A DNA stretch of 19,502 bases. Source: Candidatus Atribacteria bacterium (lineage in GTDB: Bacteria; Bipolaricaulota; Bipolaricaulia; UBA7950; UBA9294). Below are positions 7,160-14,450 of the stretch, piece by piece; positions within the stretch are counted from its first letter, which is position 1, and each line of letters opens with the position of its first letter. Made by a program: the position numbers and the translations under genes. The DNA lies in contig SPBW01000022.1 in the NCBI GenBank assembly GCA_004525685.1, forward strand, positions 1 to 19,502, given 5' to 3'. The notes below the pieces were generated by a model, which worked only from the letters and a program-made list of their open reading frames with translations, was not told the DNA's origin and made no database searches.

Positions 7160-7765
7160 ATGCAGGAATCCAGTAGCGTCCTTTCACTCGAAGCACTGAA
7201 GCCGCGTGTCCTCTCTTGTACTGCATGTTCTCTTGCAGCCACTCGAACGAATGTCGTGTTCGGGGAAGGCAATCCCTCTGCTGATGTGATGTTCATTGGA
7301 GAGGGGCCAGGAGAGACTGAGGATGAGACAGGCCGTCCTTTCGTCGGGCTCGCCGGACAGAAATTGGATGAAGTGCTGAACTCTGTCGATATCAAGAGAG
7401 AGGACGTCTATATCGGCAATGTCGTGAAATGTCGGCCGCCAGGCAATCGCGTGCCCTCCCGTGCAGAGATGGACGTCTGCTTTCCCTATCTGGAGTCGCA
7501 GATTGCGCTTGTTAAGCCTGCGCTGATCGTGACCTTGGGGAACACGTCAACGCAATGGCTGTTGCCGGACATCCCCGGAATTACCCAATCACATGGCAAA
7601 TTCTTCTCGTGGCGAGGCGGAATCCTCCTGTTCCCCATGTTCCATCCCAGCTACTTGTTACGAAATCCTTCTCGCGAGAAAGGAAGCCCGAAGTATCTCA
7701 CTTGGCTAGACATCCAAAAAGTGAGTAAGTGGCTCAATGAGTACCGCCTCTCCACCAGCGTGTAG
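7160..7765 (+). CDS. udg: Family 4 (iron-sulfur) uracil-DNA glycosylase
   Basis: Removes uracil arising from cytosine deamination in DNA, opening base-excision repair; family 4 enzymes are typical of thermophiles and many bacteria and carry a 4Fe-4S cluster. The 201-aa protein has the four expected cluster cysteines, C20 and C23 (CTAC), C91 (KCRPPGNR) and C107. The catalytic-loop motif GEGPGETEDETGRPFVG (47-63) and the DNA-binding HPSYLLR (162-168) are also present. ATG 7160 has stacked ribosome-binding sequences (GAGGAGAAGGAG) just upstream. It sits 55 bp after tRNA-Gly and may share its promoter. All key residues are intact. Confidence 0.94.
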   Translation: MQESSSVLSLEALKPRVLSCTACSLAATRTNVVFGEGNPSADVMFIGEGPGETEDETGRPFVGLAGQKLDEVLNSVDIKREDVYIGNVVKCRPPGNRVPSRAEMDVCFPYLESQIALVKPALIVTLGNTSTQWLLPDIPGITQSHGKFFSWRGGILLFPMFHPSYLLRNPSREKGSPKYLTWLDIQKVSKWLNEYRLSTSV

Positions 7766-7767
7766 CT

Positions 7768-7817
7768 CCCCAAGTGCGGCCGACAGCGATGCTCTTTCTT
7801 CGCGTGTGGGGCCTTTT
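7768..7817 (+). terminator. Possible terminator after udg
   Basis: CCCCAAGTGCG (7768-7778) can pair with CGCGTGTGGGG (7801-7811) with one mismatch and two G-T pairs across a 22-nt loop, followed by CCTTTT. The loop is long and the T run short, so termination efficiency is doubtful. Confidence 0.35.
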
Positions 7818-7885
7818 CGAGGGGTTGTCGCGGTTGTGTGGCGATCATCTTGTTGGCGAGCTTGTTTGCCCTTTGGTTCATGGGT

Positions 7886-7914
7886 TTGACGCAATCTGAG
7901 CGATTCCGTATAGT
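7886..7914 (+). promoter_or_regulatory. Predicted strong promoter for the infB operon
   Basis: TTGACG (7886-7891) and TATAGT (7909-7914) have exactly 17 bases between them, five of six matches in each box, among the best promoters in the window. The start is expected near 7921, about 38 nt before the TTG start of infB, with AGAGAGGA at 7946-7953 as ribosome-binding site. Confidence 0.65.
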
Positions 7915-7958
7915 CTGGATCGTACTTATCGAACATTTCAAAAAGAGAGAGGATTCCG

Positions 7959-9734
7959 TTGTCAAAGAAAAGAATCTACGAAATTGCTCGCGAGGTTGGG
8001 ATTTCGAGCAAGGAACTGCTAGCCAAACTTGAAGAAATGGGCATGCCGGGTCTCAAGGCGACCAATTCCGTAGACGACGAGGAATACGCTCTGATCGTTC
8101 ACCTGTTCGAAGAGGGTGCGGGAGCAATTGCCGAGTCCTCGACGCCAAAGACAGAGTCTCCAGTCAAATCGGATGAAGCGCCAGCAGAACGAGCAACTAC
8201 GCCGAAAGCAGCCAGGAAGAAGACCGGCACCTCGTCCGGAGACGTACGGCCTCCGATCGTTTCTGTACTGGGTCACATTGACCACGGGAAGACGACGCTT
8301 CTGGATGCCATCCGAGAATCTCATCTCGCGTCCAAGGAAGCAGGCGGGATCACGCAGGGGATCGCTGCCTATCAAGCAGAACTCCATGGCCAGAAGATCA
8401 CCTTCATCGACACGCCGGGGCACAAGGCATTCACAGGCATGCGTGCTCGTGGCGCGCAAGTTACGGATATTGCCATTTTGGTCGTGGCTGCCGACGACGG
8501 TGTGATGGCGCAAACTGTGGAAGCGATCGACCACATCAAGGCGGCCGAAGTGCCGATCATCGTGGCGATTAACAAGATTGACAAAGCCAATGCCGACGTC
8601 AGCAAGGTCATCAACGACCTGGCTCAGCACGGGCTGCTGCCTGAAGCGTGGGGCGGCGACACGATTACTGTCGAAGTGTCAGCTCTTGAAGGGACAAACA
8701 TCGATGAGTTGCTCGAGATGATCCTCCTCGTTGCGGAAATGAGTGATTTGAAGGCAGATCCGAAGAATCCTCTGGAAGCCGCGATCATCGAGTCTCATCT
8801 GGTGACGGGCCAGGGACCTGTGGCAACTATCGTCGTCCGGGATGGCACACTTCATGTCAAGGACTGGGCTGTCGCTGGCGCCGTACAGGGACGCGTGAAA
8901 GCGCTTCTGGACGGTGTGGGCAACCGCGTCGAGCAGGCCTTGCCAGGAGATGCCGTGTCCGTCCTTGGGTTCAGCGATCTCCCTGAAGTGGGGACACGGA
9001 TTGAGGTCGTCAAGAGTCAGGCACAGGCAAAGAAACTAGCGCAGCAGTATCAGCAAGACCAGCTTCCACAGGCGGCTCCTCGGGCCGTCACCCTTGATGA
9101 CCTCTTCGCGCAACGTAAAGAAACGGCGAAGTTGAAGGTCATTCTCAAGGCTGCATCAACGGGTGCGCTGGAGGCGGCTCGTCGGGAGATTGCATCACTC
9201 AATGTCGATGGCGTCGAGTTGGATATTCTCATCTCCGGCGTGGGTGGAATTTCTGAATCCGACATTGTCCTTGCCTCAACAGTCAACGAAGAGTGCCTGG
9301 CTGTGGGATTCGGAGTTGGTGTCGATCCCAAGGCGCTGAAACTGGCAGAGCGCGAGGGGATCCCCGTCTTGATGTACGACATCATCTATCATCTGGTTGA
9401 TGAGATTGAGAGCGCATTGAAGCGCCAGCTCGGTCCAGTATTTGAGGAGAAGGCCCTTGGCGTGGCTGAGGTGCGAAACCTGTTCAAGGCCCCCGCAGGG
9501 AGCATCGCTGGATGCTATGTGGTTGATGGCCGCATTGAGCGACGTGGGCAAGTCCGCGTGATTCGCAACAACACCGAGATGTTCACCGGCGAGATCGCGT
9601 CATTGCGACGCTTCGAGGACGACGTTCGCGAAGTCCAATCCGGACGCGAGTGCGGTATTCGAATCCGTGACTTCAATGACGTTCAGATCGGCGATCGCCT
9701 TCAGGTATTCGTCCTAGAAGAGGTCGAGCGCTAA
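7959..9734 (+). CDS. infB: Translation initiation factor IF-2 (short form)
   Basis: GTPase that brings fMet-tRNA to the 30S subunit and promotes 50S joining. It starts at TTG 7959 with AGAGGA five bases upstream. At 591 aa it is at the short end of the family. One IF2_N domain (residues 3-50, KKRIYEIAREVGISSKELL) is followed by an Ala/Ser/Thr/Lys-rich linker (about 52-97). The G domain has GHIDHGKT (105-112), GGITQGIAAYQ (129-139), DTPGHKAFT (151-159), NKID (205-208) and a VSALEG G5 loop. Domains II, III and the fMet-tRNA-binding C-terminal barrel follow. Switch I reads GITQGIAA rather than the familiar GITQHIGA. It heads infB-ylxP-rbfA, the usual bacterial order, with the next gene seven bases downstream. 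Confidence 0.97.
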   Translation: MSKKRIYEIAREVGISSKELLAKLEEMGMPGLKATNSVDDEEYALIVHLFEEGAGAIAESSTPKTESPVKSDEAPAERATTPKAARKKTGTSSGDVRPPIVSVLGHIDHGKTTLLDAIRESHLASKEAGGITQGIAAYQAELHGQKITFIDTPGHKAFTGMRARGAQVTDIAILVVAADDGVMAQTVEAIDHIKAAEVPIIVAINKIDKANADVSKVINDLAQHGLLPEAWGGDTITVEVSALEGTNIDELLEMILLVAEMSDLKADPKNPLEAAIIESHLVTGQGPVATIVVRDGTLHVKDWAVAGAVQGRVKALLDGVGNRVEQALPGDAVSVLGFSDLPEVGTRIEVVKSQAQAKKLAQQYQQDQLPQAAPRAVTLDDLFAQRKETAKLKVILKAASTGALEAARREIASLNVDGVELDILISGVGGISESDIVLASTVNEECLAVGFGVGVDPKALKLAEREGIPVLMYDIIYHLVDEIESALKRQLGPVFEEKALGVAEVRNLFKAPAGSIAGCYVVDGRIERRGQVRVIRNNTEMFTGEIASLRRFEDDVREVQSGRECGIRIRDFNDVQIGDRLQVFVLEEVER

Positions 9735-9741
9735 CGATTGC

Positions 9742-10026
9742 ATGAAAGCAGCTGTCCTAACGATACGTTTCCGGCTCTATGCGATGGAGTCGATCAAGCA
9801 GAAGCGATCCATTGTCAAACGGATTCTTGCCGATGTTCAAAGACAGGGTCCATCGTTTGCTGCCTGTGAATCGGGAGATCAGGATGATTTGCAGCACATG
9901 ATGATTCGCGTGGCCCACTTATCCAATGACCCGCGATTCTCAGATTCCGCGCTGCGAAAGCTTCAAGCGAAACTTGAGCGCGGTGAAGGCTACGAAATAG
10001 AAGAAGCAGACTTGGAGATTCTATGA
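9742..10026 (+). CDS. ylxP: DUF503 / YlxP-like protein
   Basis: A 94-aa member of the DUF503 family, found between infB and rbfA in many bacteria (ylxP in Bacillus); a ribosome-assembly role is suspected from that context only. The family pattern is clear: an opening beta strand AAVLTIRFRLYAMESIKQKRSIVKRI, and a long C-terminal strand/helix ending LEIL. Its ATG lies seven bases after the infB stop without an obvious ribosome-binding site, and its stop overlaps the rbfA start in ATGA, so translational coupling on both sides is likely. Confidence 0.85.
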   Translation: MKAAVLTIRFRLYAMESIKQKRSIVKRILADVQRQGPSFAACESGDQDDLQHMMIRVAHLSNDPRFSDSALRKLQAKLERGEGYEIEEADLEIL

Positions 10027-10382
10027 CAGGGAAACGGCGCTTGGCTCGCCTGCAAGAAGACATTCAGAGAGAACTGGCCGCTATCGTTGAGTTCGAGAGC
10101 CGAGATCCAATTGTAAAGGCGGCGTTCCCAACCGTGATGGACGTTCAACTCTCGATCGACGGACGATACGCCAAGGTCTATGTGGCAGCGGGAACTGAGA
10201 TCGATTCTGAGGCGTTCATCAAGGCACTGAAACGGGATCAGGGATTCTACCGTAGCGAGCTCGCTCACAGGATTTCGACACGACATACGCCTGAACTGCA
10301 ATTCATGGTGGATCACACCGTGGAGCGGTCGTTGCGATTGGAGCACTTGCTGCGAGATGAAGACGATAGCCCGACAGAGTAA
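10023..10382 (+). CDS. rbfA: 30S ribosome-binding factor A
   Basis: Small KH-fold protein that helps mature the 5' end of 16S rRNA in the 30S subunit. The 119-aa product has the family layout: an N-terminal helix RLARLQEDIQRELAAIV, the strand MDVQLSIDGRYAKVYVA (usually DLRYAKV), and a second helix FIKALKRDQGFYRSELAHRI. The closing segment TPELQFMVDHTVERSLRLEHLL matches the usual pattern P-x-L-x-F-x-x-D. It overlaps ylxP by four bases (ATGA). The next gene's likely ATG lies inside its last 26 bases. Confidence 0.93.
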   Translation: MTGKRRLARLQEDIQRELAAIVEFESRDPIVKAAFPTVMDVQLSIDGRYAKVYVAAGTEIDSEAFIKALKRDQGFYRSELAHRISTRHTPELQFMVDHTVERSLRLEHLLRDEDDSPTE

Positions 10383-11037
10383 ACAAGCGGTGTGGCTTCT
10401 GCTTCGCACACCGTCCATCGGACTTGCCTCGCTTGTCTACAGCATCATCATTCACTTGTCCTCGTTGCGAGCTGACCTGCTTGATGTCGCCGATCCCTGG
10501 TGGGTCGTCACAATCGGGCTCGTGCTTCTTCTTTCTCCGCTCTACCATTTGTTCGTGATCGAGATAACGGCCTCTGTCCTCTCGAAGCAACCCGTCTCGT
10601 GGCACGCGCTTCCCCTCGATTCATTTGCGGCATTGGTGGTTGGCGAATTGATCGTCAACGCCGGTGTGATTCTCGGAAGCGTGGTGTTTCTCCTTCCAGG
10701 AATCTACGTGGGACTTCGGGGCATCTACTACAAGCAGTCCATCATCCTGCACAAGACGCGTGCGCTGCTGGGGATCCAAGAGAGCTTCCTCATGACGCGA
10801 ACCCCTCGCGTCATGCTACAAATGCTTCTGTTGCTTGCAGTTGCCTATTGCATCCCCCTGGCAGTCGACTTCCTGCTGACACCGGGCACGCAGTCTGTGT
10901 GGGTGCATCCTGTTGCTATTCTGGTGTCGACGGTGTTTGTTGCCTGGGTCAACGTGTATGTGACGATATCATTCCAGAGCCTCGTCGACCGCGAAGAAGA
11001 CGCTGAGTGTCCTCAAAGGAGCGGGTACGATACCTGA
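10357..11037 (+). CDS. Multi-pass membrane protein of unknown function
   Basis: A 226-aa integral membrane protein with about five hydrophobic segments (roughly residues 18-36, 47-66, 89-120, 151-174, 183-205) and a charged C-terminal tail. The stretch FLLPGIYVGLRGIYYKQSIILH with the following LGIQESFLMTR resembles the central motif of the YciC/UPF0259 and GDPD-membrane-domain group of polytopic proteins; this is a resemblance, not a firm family call. ATG 10357 overlaps the end of rbfA by 26 bases; an in-frame GTG at 10390 just after the rbfA stop is an alternative start giving 215 aa. It lies between rbfA and fhs (25-bp gap to the latter) in an apparent operon otherwise concerned with translation and folate. 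Function unknown. Confidence 0.8.
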   Translation: MKTIARQSKQAVWLLLRTPSIGLASLVYSIIIHLSSLRADLLDVADPWWVVTIGLVLLLSPLYHLFVIEITASVLSKQPVSWHALPLDSFAALVVGELIVNAGVILGSVVFLLPGIYVGLRGIYYKQSIILHKTRALLGIQESFLMTRTPRVMLQMLLLLAVAYCIPLAVDFLLTPGTQSVWVHPVAILVSTVFVAWVNVYVTISFQSLVDREEDAECPQRSGYDT

Positions 11038-11062
11038 TTTGTGAGACAGAAAGGAACTTCCC

Positions 11063-12796
11063 ATGAACAGCGACTTGACCATTGCACGATCTGTCCGCCC
11101 GAAGCCGATACTGGACATTGCCGCACAGTTGGGATTGAAGCCCGACGAACTGTGGCAGTATGGGACAGCCAAGGCCAAGGTCCTTCATTCATCCCTAGCG
11201 GCGCGATCAAGCCAGCCCAATGGAAAGTACATCGACATCACTGCGATCACTCCCACGCCACTGGGTGAAGGTAAAACAACAACAACGATCGGATTGTTGC
11301 AGGGATTGGCGAAGCGGCAGCAGCTTGCCATGGCCTGCATTCGTCAACCCTCGCAAGGTCCGACATTCGGAATCAAGGGGGGGGGTGCTGGAGGCGGACA
11401 CGCGCAAGTGATCCCGATGGAGGAATTCAACCTCCATCTCACCGGCGACATGCATGCCGTTACGGCTGCCCACAATCTCATTGCCGCAGCGCTCGACGCG
11501 CGCATGATGCATGAGCGGGACTTTTCAGATGAAGGATGGGCAGCTAGAGGCCTGACGCGACTGGACATCGATCTGGATACAGTCGCCTGGAGACGGGTTC
11601 TTGATGTCAATGATCGAGCCCTGCGCAACATCCGAAGTGGCTTGGGAACGAGGCACGACGGGATACCCCGAGACAGCGGATTTGATATTACGGCAGCGTC
11701 GGAATTGATGGCATGCCTGGCGCTTGCCGATGACCTGAAGGATTTGCGCGTGCGCATTGGACGGATTGTCCTTGGCTATCGGAAGGATGGCTCTCCCGTC
11801 ACCACGGAGGATCTTGGCGTTGCGGGCGCGGCTACAGTGCTGATGAAGGACGCCATCCACCCGACGTTGCTGCAAACGCTTGAGGGGCAAGGCGTGTTTG
11901 TTCATGCCGGGCCGTTCGCCAACATTGCGCATGGCAACTCTTCGATTATCGCGGATCGCATCGCGCTCAAGCTCGCAGACTACGTCGTGACAGAGTCAGG
12001 ATTTGGCGCTGACATCGGTATGGAGAAGTTCTTTGATATCAAGTGTCGCGTCAGTGGGCTGGTCCCCGATGCCGTCGTTCTTGTGGCCACGATTCGCTCG
12101 CTCAAGATGCATGGCGGCGGTCCGGCAGTGACTGCGGGCAAGCCTCTGCCTGCGGAGTATGGGTTCGAGAATCTCGATCTGCTTGAGAAGGGATGCGCCA
12201 ACGTGATTCGACACATCGACATTGCCAAGATCTTTGGTGTTCCTGTTGTCGTTGCGGTCAACAAGTTCCCATCAGACACCGACGCGGAGCTTGAGCTTGT
12301 GAGAAGGCTGACCCTTGACTCGGGCGCCCATGCGTCTGTGGTCGCCGATCACTGGGCGCGGGGGGGCGAAGGCGCGCTCGATCTGGCAGACGCTGTCATG
12401 GATGCCTGTGAAGCGACATCAGATTTCCAATTCCTCTACTCCGCAGACCTTCCGTTGGTAGAGAAGATCGAGACGATCGCTACTCGCATCTATGGGGCAG
12501 ATGGCATTGTGCTGAGTCAAGAAGCCGCAGCGCAGCTTGAGCAGTACGAAGCCCTTGGGTATGGCAGGTTCCCAATATGCATGGCCAAGACCCCGCTTTC
12601 GATCTCTCATGATCCCAGCTGGAAAGGAGTCCCTTCCGGGTATGACCTCCCCATTCGCGAAGTGCGGGCCAGCGCAGGGGCAGGCTTTATCTACCCACTG
12701 TGCGGATCCATCCAAACCATGCCTGGTTTGCCGGCACGCCCGGCGTTCATGGATATTGACTTGGATGCGCAAGGGCACGTGACCGGGTTGAGCTAG
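11063..12796 (+). CDS. fhs: Formate-tetrahydrofolate ligase
   Basis: ATP-dependent synthesis of 10-formyl-THF from formate and THF, used in the methyl branch of the Wood-Ljungdahl pathway, in purine synthesis and in initiator tRNA formylation. The 577-aa length is slightly above the usual 555-560. The P-loop is TPTPLGEGKTTTT (63-75). The family block RQPSQGPTFGIKGGGAGGG (94-112), MEEFNLHLTGDMHAVTAAHNL, SGFGADIGMEKFFDIKCR, and HIDIAKIFGVPVVVAVNKFP follow. AAGGAA stands seven bases before ATG 11063. The GGGAGG segment is encoded by nine consecutive G residues. No other C1-pathway gene is in view, so acetogenic use cannot be inferred from this window alone; proximity to infB fits a formylation role. 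Confidence 0.97.
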   Translation: MNSDLTIARSVRPKPILDIAAQLGLKPDELWQYGTAKAKVLHSSLAARSSQPNGKYIDITAITPTPLGEGKTTTTIGLLQGLAKRQQLAMACIRQPSQGPTFGIKGGGAGGGHAQVIPMEEFNLHLTGDMHAVTAAHNLIAAALDARMMHERDFSDEGWAARGLTRLDIDLDTVAWRRVLDVNDRALRNIRSGLGTRHDGIPRDSGFDITAASELMACLALADDLKDLRVRIGRIVLGYRKDGSPVTTEDLGVAGAATVLMKDAIHPTLLQTLEGQGVFVHAGPFANIAHGNSSIIADRIALKLADYVVTESGFGADIGMEKFFDIKCRVSGLVPDAVVLVATIRSLKMHGGGPAVTAGKPLPAEYGFENLDLLEKGCANVIRHIDIAKIFGVPVVVAVNKFPSDTDAELELVRRLTLDSGAHASVVADHWARGGEGALDLADAVMDACEATSDFQFLYSADLPLVEKIETIATRIYGADGIVLSQEAAAQLEQYEALGYGRFPICMAKTPLSISHDPSWKGVPSGYDLPIREVRASAGAGFIYPLCGSIQTMPGLPARPAFMDIDLDAQGHVTGLS

Positions 12797-12815
12797 GTAG
12801 GTAGGTGGAGCATGG

Positions 12816-12845
12816 TTGCCGTGTGCATTCCCGGATGGGTATAGT
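12816..12845 (+). promoter_or_regulatory. Predicted promoter for cca, near-leaderless
   Basis: TTGCCG (12816-12821) and TATAGT (12840-12845) are separated by 18 bases. The start is expected at about 12852, three or four bases before ATG 12856. No ribosome-binding sequence precedes that ATG, which suits a leaderless or nearly leaderless transcript. Confidence 0.4.
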
Positions 12846-12855
12846 CATTCAGACC

Positions 12856-14328
12856 ATGACTCAGCTCACGAGTATACCCACAGACAAGGTTTACGACGCG
12901 CACCCCTTCGCCAGGGAGATCCTCACCCGCTTGCAGAGCGCTGGCTTTGAGGCCGTTCTCATCGGCGGCGTCGTGCGTGATGGGTTGCAGGCTCAGCTTG
13001 GAAGGGACGTCGTGTTCCCGCCTTCTGACATCGATATTGCCACTTCAGCACTTCCGCGGGAGATCCGTCGCGTATTCCATGACCGGCCCATTGTCGGCGT
13101 TGGCGAGGAATTCGGCGTTCTCTTGATTGTTGATCCACTAGGACACGCCTATGAAGTCGCATCGTTCCGAGTCGAGTCGGAGTACGACGGCCGCTGGCCT
13201 GCGAAAGTCGAACTGGTGCGCGACTTGGAAACCGACGTTCGGAGGCGCGATCTGACCATCAACGGGCTGGCTGCGACAGCCGATGGCGAGGTGATCGATT
13301 GGGTCGGTGGCACACAGGATCTCGCCGCTCGTCGAGTGAGGACAATTGGGGAGCCTGGCGCCCGATTCTCCGAAGACTACCTGCGCATGATGCGAGCCGT
13401 CCGGTTTACCTGCCGCATTGACGGAGAGATGGACGCGGCAACAGCTCAGGCAGTGCGCGATCATGCGCAACAGATCCAGTCTATCTCCGCAGAACGCATT
13501 GGCGATGAGTTGCTGCGCATTCTCAAGACACAGCAGGCGGCCCGTGGAATGGAACTGTTGGACAGCCTCGGATTGCTGAGATTCATCCTGCCTGAGTTGT
13601 CAGCATGCCAGGGCGTCGCGCAGCCTGAAGAATACCATCCTGAGGGAGACGTATTCGTCCACACCATTCAGGCCGTGGCGGTTGCCGACGGGTTTGTGCT
13701 CGATCCGATTGTGAAACTGGCGATTGTTCTCCATGACATCGGCAAGCCAGTTGCGCTTCAGAGAAATGACGGACGAAACATGGGCGGGCACTGCGCTATC
13801 GGCGCGCGCATGGCGAAAGACGTGGGGCGTAGACTTCGGTTGAGCAGGCTGCAGACACAGCGACTGTGCGACCTGGTTCGCCAACACATGAGGATCGCCG
13901 ACTTCCCAAAGATGGGGCGCGGCAAGCAGGTCCGATTCCTAAGCGATGGGGGCGACCCAGAGGCGTCAACGTTGCCTGCGAAGTACTCCCAGTTCTATGA
14001 CCTGCTCCAGGTACTTGTCTCTGACTGTGAGGCCAGTGTGCATCGATCTTCGGGATGGGCACCCATCTTCCAGGAGACGCTTCGAGTCATGGACCACATC
14101 GAACGCGTATGTGGTCTCCAGCATGCCCGAGAGATGATCAATGGCCACGACCTGACACAGCAGCTAGGCCTTACGCCTGGACCTCAGCTTGGACGCATCC
14201 TTGCGCAGGTCCACGACAGGATCCTTGCAGGCCACATCGTCAGTCGCGATGAGGCGTTCGCGCTTGCTCAATTGCTTCGAGATGACGAAGCGCCATCTTC
14301 TTCAGTGAGAACTACGGGCAAAACGTAA
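12856..14328 (+). CDS. cca: CCA tRNA nucleotidyltransferase / poly(A) polymerase family with HD domain
   Basis: Adds CCA to tRNA 3' ends; poly(A) polymerase or A-adding members look alike, so exact specificity is open. The missing CCA in tRNA-Gly of this window shows such an activity is needed. Read from ATG 12856 the protein has 490 aa and begins 20 residues before the fold's first helix; in-frame GTG 12805 and ATG 12835 are alternatives without better ribosome-binding sites. The nucleotidyltransferase head has LIGGVVRDGL, SDIDIAT (catalytic carboxylates), RRRDLTINGLA and EDYLRMMRAVRF. The neck has ISAERIGDELLRIL. A C-terminal HD domain has LAIVLHDIGKP and LVRQHMR, resembling the phosphohydrolase domain of some bacterial CCA enzymes. 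It lies 59 bp after fhs. Confidence 0.9.
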   Translation: MTQLTSIPTDKVYDAHPFAREILTRLQSAGFEAVLIGGVVRDGLQAQLGRDVVFPPSDIDIATSALPREIRRVFHDRPIVGVGEEFGVLLIVDPLGHAYEVASFRVESEYDGRWPAKVELVRDLETDVRRRDLTINGLAATADGEVIDWVGGTQDLAARRVRTIGEPGARFSEDYLRMMRAVRFTCRIDGEMDAATAQAVRDHAQQIQSISAERIGDELLRILKTQQAARGMELLDSLGLLRFILPELSACQGVAQPEEYHPEGDVFVHTIQAVAVADGFVLDPIVKLAIVLHDIGKPVALQRNDGRNMGGHCAIGARMAKDVGRRLRLSRLQTQRLCDLVRQHMRIADFPKMGRGKQVRFLSDGGDPEASTLPAKYSQFYDLLQVLVSDCEASVHRSSGWAPIFQETLRVMDHIERVCGLQHAREMINGHDLTQQLGLTPGPQLGRILAQVHDRILAGHIVSRDEAFALAQLLRDDEAPSSSVRTTGKT

Positions 14329-14380
14329 GGGACATACGCCCTGTCGCTTCCTCTGGCACATCCATAGTCTCTCTTTGTAT

Positions 14381-14410
14381 CCACTTCACCACGTTGGCAG
14401 ATCGAAGTGG
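14381..14410. repeat. Inverted repeat upstream of the HerA-like gene
   Basis: CCACTTC (14381-14387) and its exact reverse complement GAAGTGG (14404-14410) flank 16 bases, in the 122-bp gap between cca and the ATPase gene and 40 bp before its start. It could be an operator or an RNA hairpin in the leader. No T run follows, so it is not a standard terminator. I found no convincing promoter in this gap. Confidence 0.45.
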
Positions 14411-14450
14411 TCTTACTGCGCCGTGAGAAGCGCAAAACGGGGGAGTTGGA

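Noticed and set aside
7838..8032. Small hydrophobic ORF upstream of and overlapping infB
   Set aside because: It runs through a strong promoter and into infB in another frame, with no ribosome-binding site; its hydrophobic look comes from a T-rich intergenic stretch.
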